Of a stretch of DNA of 64,000 bases, positions 19,158 through 29,392 are shown one piece after another (position 1 is the stretch's first letter; each line of letters starts with the position of its first letter). Source of the DNA: Rhizobium leguminosarum (GTDB lineage Bacteria > Pseudomonadota > Alphaproteobacteria > Rhizobiales > Rhizobiaceae); NCBI RefSeq assembly GCF_017876795.1, contig NZ_JAGIOR010000001.1, forward strand, positions 62,001-126,000, in the 5' to 3' direction. The translations under genes and the position numbers were made by a program. Under the pieces are notes generated by a model, which saw only the letters and a program-made list of their open reading frames with translations, made no database searches and was not told the origin of the DNA.

Positions 19158-20243
19158 TCAAAGATTGCGCGAAAGCCGGGAGACGAGCTGGGCGGTGTAG
19201 TCCACCATCGGCACGATGCGGGAATAATTGAGCCGCGTCGGGCCGATGACTCCGACGGCGCCGACGATGCGATCGTCATCGTCACGATAGGGCGCGACGA
19301 TGAGCGACGAGCCGGACAGCGAGAAGAGCTTGTTTTCCGAACCGATGAAGATACGCACGCCCGAACCGGTTTCGGCGAGATTGAGGATCTCGATCAGGCT
19401 GTCCTTTTTTTCGAGATCGTCGAACAGCAGGCGCAGCCGGTCGAGATCCTCGGCGCCGGCGAGGCCCTCGAGCAGGTTGGCGCGGCCGCGGATGATCAGC
19501 TGCGTCGGCTTTCCCTCGTCCGGGCTGCCGGCCCAGACAGCGATGCCGCGCTCGACGAGATCGCGCGACAGGGCATCGAGCTCGTGACGGACGTTATCCT
19601 TCAGCTGGCTCAATTGTTTGCGGAGCTCCGGCAGGGTCTGGCCGGACATGTGGGCATTGAGAAAGTTCGCCGCCTCTGCCAGCTGCGAGGAGGTGACGCC
19701 CGCCGGCAGCTCGATGATGCGGTTTTCCACCTGATCGTGATCGCCGACGAGCACGGCCAGCGCCTTTGTTGGTTCGAGCCGGATGAACTCGACATGTTTC
19801 AGCACCGGATCGCTTTTCGAGGTGATGACCAGGCCGGCGCCGCGCGAAATACCGGACAGCATGCGGCTGGCCTCGTTCATCATCGATTCCACGGGATTGC
19901 CGCCGCTTTCGGCCCGCACCTGCCGATCGATATTGGCGCGGTCCTCGGCGGAGAGATCACCGACCTGCATGAAGGCATCGACGAAGAAGCGCAGGCCGAT
20001 CTGGGTCGGCAGCCGGCCGGCGCTGGTATGCGGCGAATAGATGAGGCCGAGATCTTCGAGATCGCTCATAACGTTGCGCACCGAGGCCGGCGACAGCGAC
20101 ATCGGCAGCAGGCGGGACAGATTGCGCGAACCGAGCGGCTCGCCGCTCTCCAGATAACCTTCGACGATGCGGCGAAAAATTTCCCTGGAGCGCTCGTCGA
20201 GCGCAGCAACGGCATCCGAAACCGACGTCGACCTGATGCCCAT
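19158..20243 (-). CDS. hrcA: Heat-inducible transcription repressor HrcA
   Basis: HrcA represses chaperonin genes through the CIRCE operator. The 361-residue protein has an N-terminal winged helix (LDERSREIFRRIVEGYLESG, SPASVRNVMSDLEDLGLI) and a C-terminal GAF-like part ending RLNYSRIVPMVDYTAQLVSR. The frame stays open far upstream, but ATG 20243 is preceded by GAGAGG and matches the family start. No CIRCE element was seen in this window, so its targets lie elsewhere. Confidence 0.95.
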   Translation of the reverse strand: MGIRSTSVSDAVAALDERSREIFRRIVEGYLESGEPLGSRNLSRLLPMSLSPASVRNVMSDLEDLGLIYSPHTSAGRLPTQIGLRFFVDAFMQVGDLSAEDRANIDRQVRAESGGNPVESMMNEASRMLSGISRGAGLVITSKSDPVLKHVEFIRLEPTKALAVLVGDHDQVENRIIELPAGVTSSQLAEAANFLNAHMSGQTLPELRKQLSQLKDNVRHELDALSRDLVERGIAVWAGSPDEGKPTQLIIRGRANLLEGLAGAEDLDRLRLLFDDLEKKDSLIEILNLAETGSGVRIFIGSENKLFSLSGSSLIVAPYRDDDDRIVGAVGVIGPTRLNYSRIVPMVDYTAQLVSRLSRNL

Positions 20244-20367
20244 GAACCTCTCGAACCCGCGCTGATGATATTTCGAAAGTAAGTCAAACTCGCAGCCGTG
20301 GCAAAAGGGAATTTGCAAATAGGCGCCGCCAATCGTAGAAGCGGTCAACAAACCCCAGGAGATAAGA

Positions 20368-21087
20368 ATGCGGCCTTCAGGCAGAAAAATCGACCAGATG
20401 CGCAAGGTCTCGTTCGAGCGCAATTTTTCCAAGCATGCGGAAGGCTCGTGCCTGGTAAAATTCGGCGATACGCATGTGCTCTGCACGGCCAGCCTCGAAG
20501 AAAAGACGCCGCCATGGCTGCGCAATTCCGGCAAGGGCTGGGTCACGGCCGAATACGGCATGCTGCCGCGGGCGACCGGCGAGCGCATGAAGCGCGAGGC
20601 CGCCGCCGGCAAGCAGGGCGGCCGCACCCAGGAAATCCAGCGGCTGATCGGCCGGTCGCTGCGCGCCGTCGTCGACCTGCAGGCGCTCGGCGAACGGCAG
20701 ATCACGCTCGATTGCGATGTCATCCAGGCCGATGGCGGCACCCGGACGGCTTCGATCACCGGCGGCTGGATCGCGCTTTACGACTGCCTGAAATGGATGG
20801 AAAGCCGCAACATGATCAAGGTCGACCGGGTCCTGAAGGACCATGTCGCCGCCATCTCCTGCGGTATCTTCGCCAGCCAGCCGGTGATCGATCTCGATTA
20901 CCTCGAGGATTCCTCGGCCGAGACCGATGCCAACTTCGTGATGACCGGCACCGGCGGGATCGTCGAGATCCAGGGCACCGCCGAAGGTACACCGTTCAGC
21001 GAGGGCGAATTCACCTCGCTGATGCAGCTTGCCAGAAACGGCATCGGCGAACTCGTCGCGCTGCAGAAGCAAGCCGTCGAAGGATGA
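20368..21087 (+). CDS. rph: Ribonuclease PH
   Basis: A phosphorolytic 3'-5' exoribonuclease trimming tRNA 3' ends. The 239-residue protein starts [20 protein letters not shown] and has [20 protein letters not shown] and [25 protein letters not shown] lies just before the ATG. It is divergent from hrcA, a conserved rhizobial arrangement, and heads the run rph-VOC-rdgB-hemW. Confidence 0.97.
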   Translation: MRPSGRKIDQMRKVSFERNFSKHAEGSCLVKFGDTHVLCTASLEEKTPPWLRNSGKGWVTAEYGMLPRATGERMKREAAAGKQGGRTQEIQRLIGRSLRAVVDLQALGERQITLDCDVIQADGGTRTASITGGWIALYDCLKWMESRNMIKVDRVLKDHVAAISCGIFASQPVIDLDYLEDSSAETDANFVMTGTGGIVEIQGTAEGTPFSEGEFTSLMQLARNGIGELVALQKQAVEG

Positions 21088-21509
21088 ACTCCATGCTGGA
21101 AGGCATGTTGGAAACGGCGCTCTATGCACGCGATCTCGACCAGGCCGAGGCGTTCTACGAAGACGTTCTCGGACTTGAAAAGATTACCCGCGCCGCCAAC
21201 CGGCACGTCTTCTTCCGCTGCGGCCCCGGCGTTCTCCTGATCTTCAATCCTGAGGAAACGGTGAAGCCGCCGGCGCGTGACGCCCTGCAGGTGCCGCCGC
21301 ATGGCACGACCGGACAGGGCCATGCCTGCTTTCGGGTATCCGGCCGCAACATCGATGCGATGGCGGAACGGTTGACGGCGGCCGGCGTGACGATCGAATC
21401 CGAAGTGCACTGGCCAAATGGCGGCCGCTCGATCTATTTCCGCGATCCCGAGGGCAACAGCCTAGAATGCGCGGAGGCGAAAATCTGGGGCATCGAACAG
21501 GACATCTGA
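21084..21509 (+). CDS. VOC (glyoxalase-fold) family protein
   Basis: A 141-residue VOC protein with [20 protein letters not shown] at the start and [20 protein letters not shown] at the end. It overlaps the rph stop by four bases and abuts rdgB, so it is part of that operon. Substrate is unknown. A second ATG nine bases on (21093) could also serve as start. Confidence 0.85.
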   Translation: MNSMLEGMLETALYARDLDQAEAFYEDVLGLEKITRAANRHVFFRCGPGVLLIFNPEETVKPPARDALQVPPHGTTGQGHACFRVSGRNIDAMAERLTAAGVTIESEVHWPNGGRSIYFRDPEGNSLECAEAKIWGIEQDI

Positions 21510-22154
21510 ATGCGCAAGCTCGAAACGAAGACCATCGTCGTCGCCAGCCACAATGCCGGCAAGATCCGCGAGATCCAGGAATTGATCGGACCGCTCGGCT
21601 TCACCGCCAAATCGGCCGCCGAGCTGAACTTCGTCGAACCGGATGAGACCGGCACCAGCTTCGAGGAAAATGCGACGATCAAGGCGGTCGCCTCGGCCAA
21701 CTCCGCCGGCATGCCGGCGCTTTCGGACGATTCCGGGCTGGTGGTCGACGCGCTTGACGGCGACCCCGGTGTCTACACCGCCAATTGGGCGGAGACATCA
21801 GACGGCACGCGCGATTTCGACATGGCAATGGCGAAGGTGGAAAAGGCGCTGCAGGATGCCGGCGCGACCAAGCCGGAACAGCGTACCGCGCGTTTCGTCA
21901 GCGTACTCTGCCTTGCCTGGCCGGACGGCCACACGGAGCTGTTTCGCGGCGAGGTGGAAGGCAGCGTCGCCTGGCCGCCGCGCGGCACCCAGGGCTTCGG
22001 CTACGATCCGGTCTTCCAGCCCGAGGGTTACGACATTACCTTCGGGGAAATGAGCAGTGAGGAAAAACACGGCTGGAATATCGGCAAGCCGCAAGCTCTG
22101 TCCCACCGGGCCCGCGCCTTTAAACTCTTTGTCGAAACCTGCCTGGAGGCATAA
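21510..22154 (+). CDS. rdgB: XTP/dITP pyrophosphatase (RdgB/HAM1)
   Basis: A house-cleaning enzyme hydrolysing non-canonical purine nucleoside triphosphates. The 214-residue protein begins with [18 protein letters not shown], contains [20 protein letters not shown] and the C-terminal [20 protein letters not shown]. Its ATG follows the preceding stop codon directly. Confidence 0.96.
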   Translation: MRKLETKTIVVASHNAGKIREIQELIGPLGFTAKSAAELNFVEPDETGTSFEENATIKAVASANSAGMPALSDDSGLVVDALDGDPGVYTANWAETSDGTRDFDMAMAKVEKALQDAGATKPEQRTARFVSVLCLAWPDGHTELFRGEVEGSVAWPPRGTQGFGYDPVFQPEGYDITFGEMSSEEKHGWNIGKPQALSHRARAFKLFVETCLEA

Positions 22155-22163
22155 GGTCACCAC

Positions 22164-23366
22164 GTGGACAATTTCGACACGCCAAGCCCCTCGCGCGACG
22201 CTGCACTGCTGCCCGATACCGGCGAGCCCGGCTTCGGCGTCTATGTGCATTGGCCCTTCTGCGCGGCGAAGTGTCCCTATTGCGATTTCAACAGCCATGT
22301 GCGCCACCAGCCGGTGGATCAGGAGCGCTTTGCGGCGGCCTTCCTGAAGGAGATGGCGACGGTGCGGGCGATGAGCGGGCCGAAGACGGTGACGAGCATC
22401 TTCCTCGGCGGCGGCACGCCGTCGCTGATGAAACCGGAAACGGTCTCGGCCATTCTCGACGGCATTGCGCGGCACTGGCATGTGCCCGCCGGCATCGAGA
22501 TCACCATGGAGGCCAATCCTTCGAGCGTCGAAGCCGAACGCTTCCGCGGCTACCGGGCGGCCGGCGTCAATCGCGTCTCGCTCGGCGTGCAGGCGCTGAA
22601 CGACCGGGATCTGAAATTCCTCGGCCGGCTGCATGATGTCGCCGACGCGCTGAAGGCGATCCGCCTGGCGCGCGACATTTTTCCGCGCATGTCGTTCGAT
22701 CTGATCTATGCCCGACCAGACCAGACGGTCGAGGAATGGGAAAAGGAGCTGAGGCAAGCGATCTCCTATGCGGTCGACCATCTTTCGCTCTATCAGCTGA
22801 CCATCGAGGAAGGCACGCCCTTCTACGGTCTGCACAAGGCCGGCAAGCTGGTCGTGCCGGATGGCGAGCAATCGGCAGTGCTCTACGAGGCGACGCAGGA
22901 GATTACGGCGCGCGAAGGAATGCCCGCCTATGAGGTTTCCAACCACGCTCGGCCGGGTGCCGAAAGCCGGCACAACCTGACCTATTGGCGCTACGGCGAT
23001 TATGCCGGTATCGGCCCGGGCGCCCACGGCCGGCTGACGCGTGGCCCGGAAAAGCTCGCAACGGCGACCGAGCGCAAGCCGGAAGCCTGGCTCGACATGG
23101 TCGAGCGCGACGGCCACGGCATCCCCGACGAGGAGCGGCTCGGCTACGAGGAACAGTCCGACGAATTGCTGCTGATGGGACTGCGGCTGCGGGAAGGTGT
23201 CGATCTTGCCCGCTGGCAGCAGCTTTCCGGCCGCGACCTCGACCCGAAACGCGAAGAATTCCTGCTCGAACATAAATTCATCGAGCGGATCGGCAATTCA
23301 CGCCTCCGCTGCACGCCGTCCGGCATGCTGATCCTCGATTCCGTCGTCGCCGACCTCGCCTGCTGA
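22164..23366 (+). CDS. hemW: Radical-SAM heme chaperone HemW
   Basis: A 400-residue HemN-like radical-SAM protein with the cluster motif CAAKCPYCDFNSH and the GGGTPSLM segment. It lacks the extended N-terminus of true HemN coproporphyrinogen dehydrogenase, so the heme-chaperone HemW is the better call. It uses a GTG start nine bases after rdgB; the rdgB-hemW order is common in proteobacteria. Confidence 0.92.
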   Translation: MDNFDTPSPSRDAALLPDTGEPGFGVYVHWPFCAAKCPYCDFNSHVRHQPVDQERFAAAFLKEMATVRAMSGPKTVTSIFLGGGTPSLMKPETVSAILDGIARHWHVPAGIEITMEANPSSVEAERFRGYRAAGVNRVSLGVQALNDRDLKFLGRLHDVADALKAIRLARDIFPRMSFDLIYARPDQTVEEWEKELRQAISYAVDHLSLYQLTIEEGTPFYGLHKAGKLVVPDGEQSAVLYEATQEITAREGMPAYEVSNHARPGAESRHNLTYWRYGDYAGIGPGAHGRLTRGPEKLATATERKPEAWLDMVERDGHGIPDEERLGYEEQSDELLLMGLRLREGVDLARWQQLSGRDLDPKREEFLLEHKFIERIGNSRLRCTPSGMLILDSVVADLAC

Positions 23367-23417
23367 CAACGGGTTGTTTCCAGCGCGGTCGACACCGCCC
23401 GCGCCGGAAAGCATGTC

Positions 23418-24500
23418 TCAGCCGTGGCTGGTGGCGCCGGCCTTGAACAGCCTGCCGGTCGGCGTCTTCAAAAACATCTCCAGCGGAATATGCTCCTGGT
23501 GCAGGAAACCGGTCGCCGGCAGCAGGCCGTCGCGGACCATTTCGATGACGGCAACGACGGAGGCCGACGTCGTCCAGGCGATCGCCGTGCGGCGCGCGCC
23601 GGCAATCTCGATCGGGTAGTAGGCGCGCACGAACTCCTTGCGGCGCAGGCTGCCGTTCTCCGTCCCTTCGGCGGCGACGTGGACATAGACGACATCGTCT
23701 TCAACGGGCGGCTTGGCATTGGTCAGGATCTCGCCGGCGAGCTTGCGCTTGTCGCGCATCAAAAGCTCGTGGAAGAAGAAGTTCATCAGCTCCATATGGC
23801 CGGGATACCGCATAGTCTTGTAATCGAGATTGTCGATCTTGCCGAGCATCGTGTCGCACATGGTGCCGAGACCGCCAGACGTCGTGAAGGCTTCGAGCTT
23901 GACGCCGCCGACATAGACGGTCTCGTGCCATTCCATCGGCGAGACGAGCTTGCGCACACCGCCCTCGATGACCTCGCAATCGTTCAGATATTCGTTGACG
24001 ACGCCCTCAGGCGACCAGTTGAAGGCGTAGCCGAGAAGGCCCGTCGGATGCTGCGGCAGGGCGCCGACGCGCATGCGGATCGAACGGCAGCGATCGAAGC
24101 CGTCGGCAAGGCTTGCGCCGACGATGCCGACGAAACCCGGCGCCAGGCCGCATTGCGGCGCCATCAGGCCGCGGGCGGTCTTTGACAGTTCGATGATGAA
24201 ATTGGTGGTGGGAACATCTTCGGTCAGGTCGAAATAATGAATGCCGGCCAAATGGGCGGCGCGCGCCAATTCGATGTTCAAATGATAAGGCAGGCAGGAC
24301 AGCACTGCCTCGACATTCGACAGCAGCTCGCCGACCACCTGCAGGTCAGAGATATCGCCGGCGCGGCACTTGAAGGGAACGTCGCTCAACGGCAATTGCG
24401 CATCGACGCCGATGACCTCGAAGCCGCCTTCATGCAACAGCGTCGCCGCCAGCCGTCCGACCTTGCCCAGGCCGATTACGGCAATCTTTCTAAAACTCAT
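23418..24500 (-). CDS. Saccharopine dehydrogenase-like (LYS9 family) oxidoreductase
   Basis: The 360-residue protein has an N-terminal Rossmann motif (IAVIGLGKVGRLAATLL) and a C-terminal domain of the saccharopine/homospermidine dehydrogenase type, including GLAPGFVGIVGASLADGF. The family acts on amino-acid imine adducts such as saccharopine in lysine metabolism. The exact substrate is not visible from sequence. It stands alone, convergent with hemW. Confidence 0.8.
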   Translation of the reverse strand: MSFRKIAVIGLGKVGRLAATLLHEGGFEVIGVDAQLPLSDVPFKCRAGDISDLQVVGELLSNVEAVLSCLPYHLNIELARAAHLAGIHYFDLTEDVPTTNFIIELSKTARGLMAPQCGLAPGFVGIVGASLADGFDRCRSIRMRVGALPQHPTGLLGYAFNWSPEGVVNEYLNDCEVIEGGVRKLVSPMEWHETVYVGGVKLEAFTTSGGLGTMCDTMLGKIDNLDYKTMRYPGHMELMNFFFHELLMRDKRKLAGEILTNAKPPVEDDVVYVHVAAEGTENGSLRRKEFVRAYYPIEIAGARRTAIAWTTSASVVAVIEMVRDGLLPATGFLHQEHIPLEMFLKTPTGRLFKAGATSHG

Positions 24501-24611
24501 TCATTATCCTCCCATGCGCCCTCTCGGCGCTTCAGTCCTTGTCCGACGCACGCCGCTCCAAATCGGACATGCGCGGGGTGGCCGGAGGTATAGAATAAAA
24601 AGCTCATAAAG

Positions 24612-24639
24612 CAAAACGGCCGGAATCGCTTCCAGCCGT
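24612..24639 (-). terminator. Probable terminator of dnaA
   Basis: ACGGC (24616-24620) pairs with GCCGT (24635-24639) and GGAA with TTCC inside, with one mismatch. In the minus direction a run of T residues (AAAA at 24612-24615 on the plus strand) follows. It lies just after the dnaA stop codon. Confidence 0.65.
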
Positions 24640-24663
24640 CAAAGTTTTCCGAAAATCTGGTGG

Positions 24664-26214
24664 TTACTCGTTGATCAACCGCTTCAGAAGCTCGACTTCA
24701 TGCGAAAGCTTATTGTCGCCCGAAATCAGCTCCTCGATCTTGCGCACGGCATGCAGCACGGTCGTGTGATCGCGCCCGCCGAAACGGCGGCCGATCTCAG
24801 GGAAGGAGCGCGGCGTCAGCGTCTTCGCCAGATACATGGCGATCTGGCGCGGCTTGACGATAACGCGGGTGCGGCGGTTCGAGACCAATTCCTGGCGCGA
24901 GACGTTGTAGTGCCTGGCGACGATGCGCTGAATGTCCTCGATGCGGACACGGCGTGGCTCGCCGGAGCCGACCAGATGGGCAAGCAGCTCATCAACACGC
25001 TCGATCGACAGGTTCGGCTCGAAGGAGCGGCGGAAGACCAACTGGTTGAAAGCGCCTTCGAGTTCGCGGCCGCTGGCCGTGACGTTGCGGGCGACGTGCT
25101 GGAGCAGTTCGGCCGGAATTTCCAGCGACGGATCTTCAAGCCGGGCTGCCGCCAGGCGACGCTTGAGGATTTCGAGACGCATCTCGTAATCCGGCGCGTC
25201 GAATTCGATCGCGACACCGCCCTGCAGGCGCGAGCGGACGCGTGGGTCGAGCGATTCCAGCTCCCAGGGCGCCCGGTCGGCGGCGACGACCACCTGCTTG
25301 GCGCTATCGAGCAGCATGTTGAGGAGATGACAGAATTCGTGCTGGATCATCTTACCCTGCAGGAACTGCATGTCGTCGATGATCAACAGATCGATGTTGC
25401 GCAGCGAATCCTTCAGCGTCAGCGCATCATTGTCACGGATCGCGGTGGCGAAGCGCCACATGAAATATTCGGCCGTCAGATAGACGACGCGCAGAGCCCG
25501 CGGGTTCTGTACCGCCGCATTGGCGATTGCCTGCAACAAGTGGGTCTTGCCGAGGCCGACGGTCGAATGAATGAAGAGCGGGTTGAAGCGTACGGCGCCG
25601 GAACCGGCTTCGGCGATCGTCTTCGCCGCCGCAAGTGCTACGCGGTTCGAGCTGCCTTCGACGAAGGTGTCGAAGGTGAAGCGGCTGTCGAGCGGCGAAC
25701 CGAAGAGCGGCGAACCAAAGCTTGCGGGCCTTGCCGCAGCAACTGAGGAAACCGCCTGCTGGACGGCCTGGCCGGCCGGCTGGGCGTTTGCGGGACGGCG
25801 CGCCTGGGGGGCAGCGACCGGCTCGGGCTGGGCCGCCTCATCGAGCGCCTTCGTGCCGCTGCGCGTTGCCGTGCGCACCAGGACTTCGATCTTCAGAATT
25901 TCTGGATCCTCGGCCTGGAACAGACCGGTGATGAGATCGAGATAACGATTGTTGATCCACGACTTCAGAAAGGTGGTGGGAACCGAAAGGCGCACCACGC
26001 TCTTCGATACCGAATGCAGCTTCAGCCTGGCGAACCAGCTGGCATAGACGTCAGGACCAACCTGGGCCTTCAAGCGCGCACTGACGCGCTCAAACAAGAT
26101 GCTGTGCTTCATTTCCGCCTTTGCTTCTCCCACGTCGAGGCGAATGGAGCCAAACGCCTGCGGTGCCACATCCCCATTGTCGGGCCCGCCCGTCGTCATC
26201 GTATTCATCTGCAT
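24664..26214 (-). CDS. dnaA: Chromosomal replication initiator protein DnaA
   Basis: The AAA+ initiator that binds DnaA boxes and opens oriC. The 516-residue protein has an N-terminal domain I ([20 protein letters not shown]), a linker rich in Pro, Ala and Gln, the Walker A motif [16 protein letters not shown], Walker [13 protein letters not shown], and a C-terminal DNA-binding signature [21 protein letters not shown] 26214 is chosen; a GTG at 26235 would add seven residues and lies beside a hairpin. dnaA here is near rpsT rather than the origin, as in other rhizobia. Confidence 0.96.
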   Translation of the reverse strand: MQMNTMTTGGPDNGDVAPQAFGSIRLDVGEAKAEMKHSILFERVSARLKAQVGPDVYASWFARLKLHSVSKSVVRLSVPTTFLKSWINNRYLDLITGLFQAEDPEILKIEVLVRTATRSGTKALDEAAQPEPVAAPQARRPANAQPAGQAVQQAVSSVAAARPASFGSPLFGSPLDSRFTFDTFVEGSSNRVALAAAKTIAEAGSGAVRFNPLFIHSTVGLGKTHLLQAIANAAVQNPRALRVVYLTAEYFMWRFATAIRDNDALTLKDSLRNIDLLIIDDMQFLQGKMIQHEFCHLLNMLLDSAKQVVVAADRAPWELESLDPRVRSRLQGGVAIEFDAPDYEMRLEILKRRLAAARLEDPSLEIPAELLQHVARNVTASGRELEGAFNQLVFRRSFEPNLSIERVDELLAHLVGSGEPRRVRIEDIQRIVARHYNVSRQELVSNRRTRVIVKPRQIAMYLAKTLTPRSFPEIGRRFGGRDHTTVLHAVRKIEELISGDNKLSHEVELLKRLINE

Positions 26215-27015
26215 AATGCCGCCTTTCAATTCCACCGGGCGGCTTCCGCTAAAATAGCCGCCCGATCATTCCCCGCTTTGGCGGGCTGACGGCATCCTCA
26301 TGAAGCCGCTCACCTGCCGGTTCACTCAAACACTGCCCCCGAAGGGACCGGCACAGAATTCCGTTGCGGGAACCGCATTCATGCGACAACCTTCATCGGC
26401 TTTCCGGGCCAGGCTGGCGGTCAATCCTCGTTTTCGACCGATCAGCCCGAACGCAATATTACTTTAACCTTCCCCGGCGGCCTCGCCTTAAACGTGTGGC
26501 CACTGAAGGCACAAAACATCCCTGCCCGTAACAGCCACGTTACGGTCCAAATCCGTCGAGTGCTTGAAAAAACGGAAGCGCAAGGCTCCGTAACAAATGG
26601 CACAAACTTATCGCCCTGCCGACGTGGCAGTTAAGACCGAGCCTCTGCAGGTGATGTCCGCGCCCTTTGTTGGAGGCCATTTAGGCAGGATCAAAAGGCA
26701 ATATCAACGATGAATTTTACGCAAAATTAACAAGCGGCCATTGACTCCGCCTGCCCTTTTCGGGCGTCACACCAGCGTCAAAAAAGAATCGCTTTTGAAT
26801 CAAGGAGATTCCCCGTTCGGGCTATTTGGACACGCAGGGAAAGAAAAAAAATAAAAATCTGCTTGACTCCCCCCTGGTCCCGGAAGCTCGGGGCAGAGTC
26901 GCGCGGCGTGAAAGCATCCTTGCGCAAGTATTTGTTTTTAAACCGCTTTTCCTGTCATGGCACTGACACGAAACGGTCGCAGGATTAACCATACAGGAGC
27001 TGATCGACGGAATCG
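26215..27015. promoter_or_regulatory. Long dnaA upstream region with leader hairpins and GANTC cluster
   Basis: This gap of about 800 bp holds no convincing gene. Next to the dnaA start is a 9-bp hairpin (CGGGCGGCT at 26236-26244 with AGCCGCCCG at 26256-26264) and a CCCGC/GCGGG hairpin (26272-26285). Seven GANTC sites, the CcrM methylation target, occur at 26743, 26786, 26797, 26807, 26865, 26896 and 27010. No TTATNCACA DnaA box was found by eye. It is expected to hold the dnaA promoter. Confidence 0.6.
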
Positions 27016-27041
27016 AAAAAGCCCGGTAAAATTACCGGGCT
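27016..27041 (-). terminator. Rho-independent terminator of rpsT
   Basis: AGCCCGGTAA (27020-27029) and TTACCGGGCT (27032-27041) form a perfect 10-bp stem. In the minus direction it is followed by a T-run (A residues at 27016-27019 on the plus strand). It lies 30 bases after the rpsT stop. Confidence 0.9.
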
Positions 27042-27071
27042 AATCATAAGGAGGAAGTCGTTAATGGAAGA

Positions 27072-27350
27072 TTACGCGGTCGCGGTGACCGAAAGAGCCT
27101 TCACGCGAGCGGCCAGGCGCGAGACCTTGCGCGATGCCGTGTTGGCGTGCAGCACGCCCTTGCTGGCGGCGCGGGCAAGCTCGGGCTGAGCAGCCAGGAA
27201 AGCTTCCTTCGCCTTGGCGGCGTCACCGGATGCGATGGCCTCTTCGACCTGGCGAACGAAAGTACGAACGCGCGAGCGACGAGCCTTATTGACGTCGGTA
27301 CGGCGGGCGATCTTGCGGGTCGCTTTTTTCGCCGAAGTTGTATTGGCCAT
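27072..27350 (-). CDS. rpsT: 30S ribosomal protein bS20
   Basis: The 92-residue basic protein begins [20 protein letters not shown] and contains [15 protein letters not shown] and [20 protein letters not shown], the S20 hallmarks. It binds 16S rRNA in the small subunit. ATG 27350 gives the family start; an in-frame upstream ATG adds nine unrelated residues. It lies between mutM/enoyl-CoA hydratase and dnaA, the usual rhizobial order. Confidence 0.96.
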   Translation of the reverse strand: MANTTSAKKATRKIARRTDVNKARRSRVRTFVRQVEEAIASGDAAKAKEAFLAAQPELARAASKGVLHANTASRKVSRLAARVKALSVTATA

Positions 27351-27541
27351 GGATGCCTCTCTCAAGAATTCGAACAAACTCCGCTATTACCGCGGGCCCT
27401 GCGGCCACAAAATCCAGCAATGCGGGAGCAATCGCGGAAAACCAAACCGGCTTTCCGAACCGTGGGCGGGCATATAACTCTAAAGCCGGCCCACGTCAAC
27501 GCGGATTTTCAAGCTTTGCGGCCGGAACCGCCGAAAAGCAT

Positions 27542-28315
27542 TCAACGGTGCTTAAAAGCAGGTTTGCGCTTCTCGACGAAGGCCGCCATGCCTTCTTTCT
27601 GGTCGTCGGTGGCAAAGAGGCTATGAAACAGCCGGCGCTCGAAACGCAAGCCCTCCTCCAGCGTCGTCTCGAATGCGCGGTTGACCGCCTCCTTGGCCAT
27701 CAAGACCGAGGGGCGCGACAGCGAGGCGATCTTTTCGGCCGCGGCCAGCGCCTCATCGATAAGACGCTCGGGCGCCACCACACGCGAAACGAGTCCCGAT
27801 CGTTCCGCCTCGGCCGCATCCATCATCCGGCCGGTCAGGATGAGATCCATCGCCTTCGCCTTGCCGACGGCGCGCGTCAGCCGCTGCGAGCCGCCCATGC
27901 CGGGAATGACGCCGAGGGTGATTTCCGGTTGGCCGAACTTCGCCGTCTCCGCGGCGATGATAAAATCGCACATCATGGCGAGCTCGCAGCCGCCGCCGAG
28001 CGCAAACCCACTGACGGCGGCGATCACCGGCTTGCGCGCCTTGGCGACTTCATCCCAGCCGCTGATGAAATCACTCTTATAGATATCGGCAAACTCAAGC
28101 GGCTGCATCTCCTTGATATCGGCGCCGGCCGCAAAGGCGCGCTCGGAACCGGTGAGCACGATCGCGCCGACCGCCTCGTCGGCATGGAAGGCGGCATAGG
28201 CCTCTCTCAATTCCTTGAGGACAGTAGAATTCAGCGCGTTCAGCGCCTGCGGTCGGTTCAGCGTGACGAGGCCGACATTGCCTCGGGTTTCGACGATCAG
28301 GGTCTCATAGGCCAT
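27542..28315 (-). CDS. Enoyl-CoA hydratase/isomerase
   Basis: A crotonase-fold enzyme of 257 residues that hydrates trans-2-enoyl-CoA in beta-oxidation. It begins [20 protein letters not shown] and has the oxyanion-hole motif [11 protein letters not shown] and [16 protein letters not shown] with the catalytic Glu region. The frame extends upstream, but ATG 28315 is the family start. It lies 22 bases after mutM on the same strand, so they may be cotranscribed. Confidence 0.93.
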   Translation of the reverse strand: MAYETLIVETRGNVGLVTLNRPQALNALNSTVLKELREAYAAFHADEAVGAIVLTGSERAFAAGADIKEMQPLEFADIYKSDFISGWDEVAKARKPVIAAVSGFALGGGCELAMMCDFIIAAETAKFGQPEITLGVIPGMGGSQRLTRAVGKAKAMDLILTGRMMDAAEAERSGLVSRVVAPERLIDEALAAAEKIASLSRPSVLMAKEAVNRAFETTLEEGLRFERRLFHSLFATDDQKEGMAAFVEKRKPAFKHR

Positions 28316-28337
28316 GCTGTTCTCCCGGTTCCGGATC

Positions 28338-29243
28338 TTACTTCTGGCAGGTGGCGCAATAGAAGGTCGAGCGGCCCGCCTGGACGATGCGGGCGACCGT
28401 ACCGCCGCAGCCGGGCGTGCGGCAAGCCTGACCTTCGCGATCATAGACGGAGAAGGAATGCTGGAAATAGCCGAGCGATCCGTCGGTCTGGATATGATCG
28501 CGCAGCGACGATCCGCCGGCGGCGATCGCATCGGCGATGACGTCGCGGATCGAGGCGACGAGCAGGTCCAACTGCTGCTTCGGCCGGCCGCCTGCCGTCA
28601 CCAGCGTACCGGCTGCACGGGCCGGCGAAAGATGCGCGCGCCACAGCGCCTCGCAGACATATATATTGCCGAGACCGGCAATGTTCTTCTGGTCGAGCAG
28701 CGCGCTCTTCAAAGGCTGCGCCTTGTCGCGGAAGCGCTCGGCGAGATAGGCGGCGCCAAGCTCGTTTCCGGTCGGCTCCGGGCCGAGGTCGCGGAAGAAG
28801 AGATGGGCGGCGAGATCAGCGCGCTCCACCATGTCCATGAAGCCGAAACGGCGCGGGTCGTTATAGACAACGCGGCGGGAGCCGCCCGGAGCGTCGAGGT
28901 GAAAGACGACGTGATCGTGCTTCTCGTCCTTTGAACGGGCATGGTGAAATTCGCCAGGCGTGGCGGCTCCGGCGCTTTCCTCGATGCGACCCTCCTCGAT
29001 GCGAAAAGAGCCGGACATGCCGAGATGGGAAATCAGCGTGTTGCCGTCGTCGAGATCGACCAGCAGATATTTGGCGCGGCGGCCAACCCCGACGATGGTG
29101 CGGCCGGAAACCCTGTCGGCGAAAGCCTCGGGAAAGGGAAAGCGCAGATCGCCGCGGCGCAACTCCAGCCTGGCGACGCGAGCCCCCTCCATCGCCGGCG
29201 CCAGGCCGCGTTTTACCGTTTCGACTTCTGGCAATTCCGGCAT
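28338..29243 (-). CDS. mutM: Formamidopyrimidine-DNA glycosylase MutM (Fpg)
   Basis: It removes 8-oxoguanine and formamidopyrimidines from DNA. The 301-residue protein starts with the catalytic [14 protein letters not shown] (Pro1 after Met removal, Glu2), has [18 protein letters not shown], and ends with a zinc finger whose last cysteines are in [11 protein letters not shown] 29243 is required to place the catalytic Pro. It is divergent from ubiE. Confidence 0.97.
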   Translation of the reverse strand: MPELPEVETVKRGLAPAMEGARVARLELRRGDLRFPFPEAFADRVSGRTIVGVGRRAKYLLVDLDDGNTLISHLGMSGSFRIEEGRIEESAGAATPGEFHHARSKDEKHDHVVFHLDAPGGSRRVVYNDPRRFGFMDMVERADLAAHLFFRDLGPEPTGNELGAAYLAERFRDKAQPLKSALLDQKNIAGLGNIYVCEALWRAHLSPARAAGTLVTAGGRPKQQLDLLVASIRDVIADAIAAGGSSLRDHIQTDGSLGYFQHSFSVYDREGQACRTPGCGGTVARIVQAGRSTFYCATCQK

Positions 29244-29392
29244 CTTAACCCATCTGTATCTAACGTGTTTCAACCGAGGACGATGTGCGCTATAGCGCCA
29301 GTGGTCCGCGGAGAGCGTGGCCCAGTGATAACGTCGCGCGCGGTCTTTCGCTATGGCCTGCGCGGCTGAATATCAAGGAACGGAGCAGTCTG

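Noticed and set aside
20244..20759. N-terminal extension of HrcA
   Set aside because: The frame is open, but the residues show no HrcA homology and cover the divergent rph start; the ATG at 20243 has a good ribosome binding site.
26215..27071. Chromosomal origin of replication
   Set aside because: No DnaA box of the TTATNCACA type was found by eye, and rhizobial oriC lies elsewhere, near hemE; the GANTC cluster alone does not make an origin.
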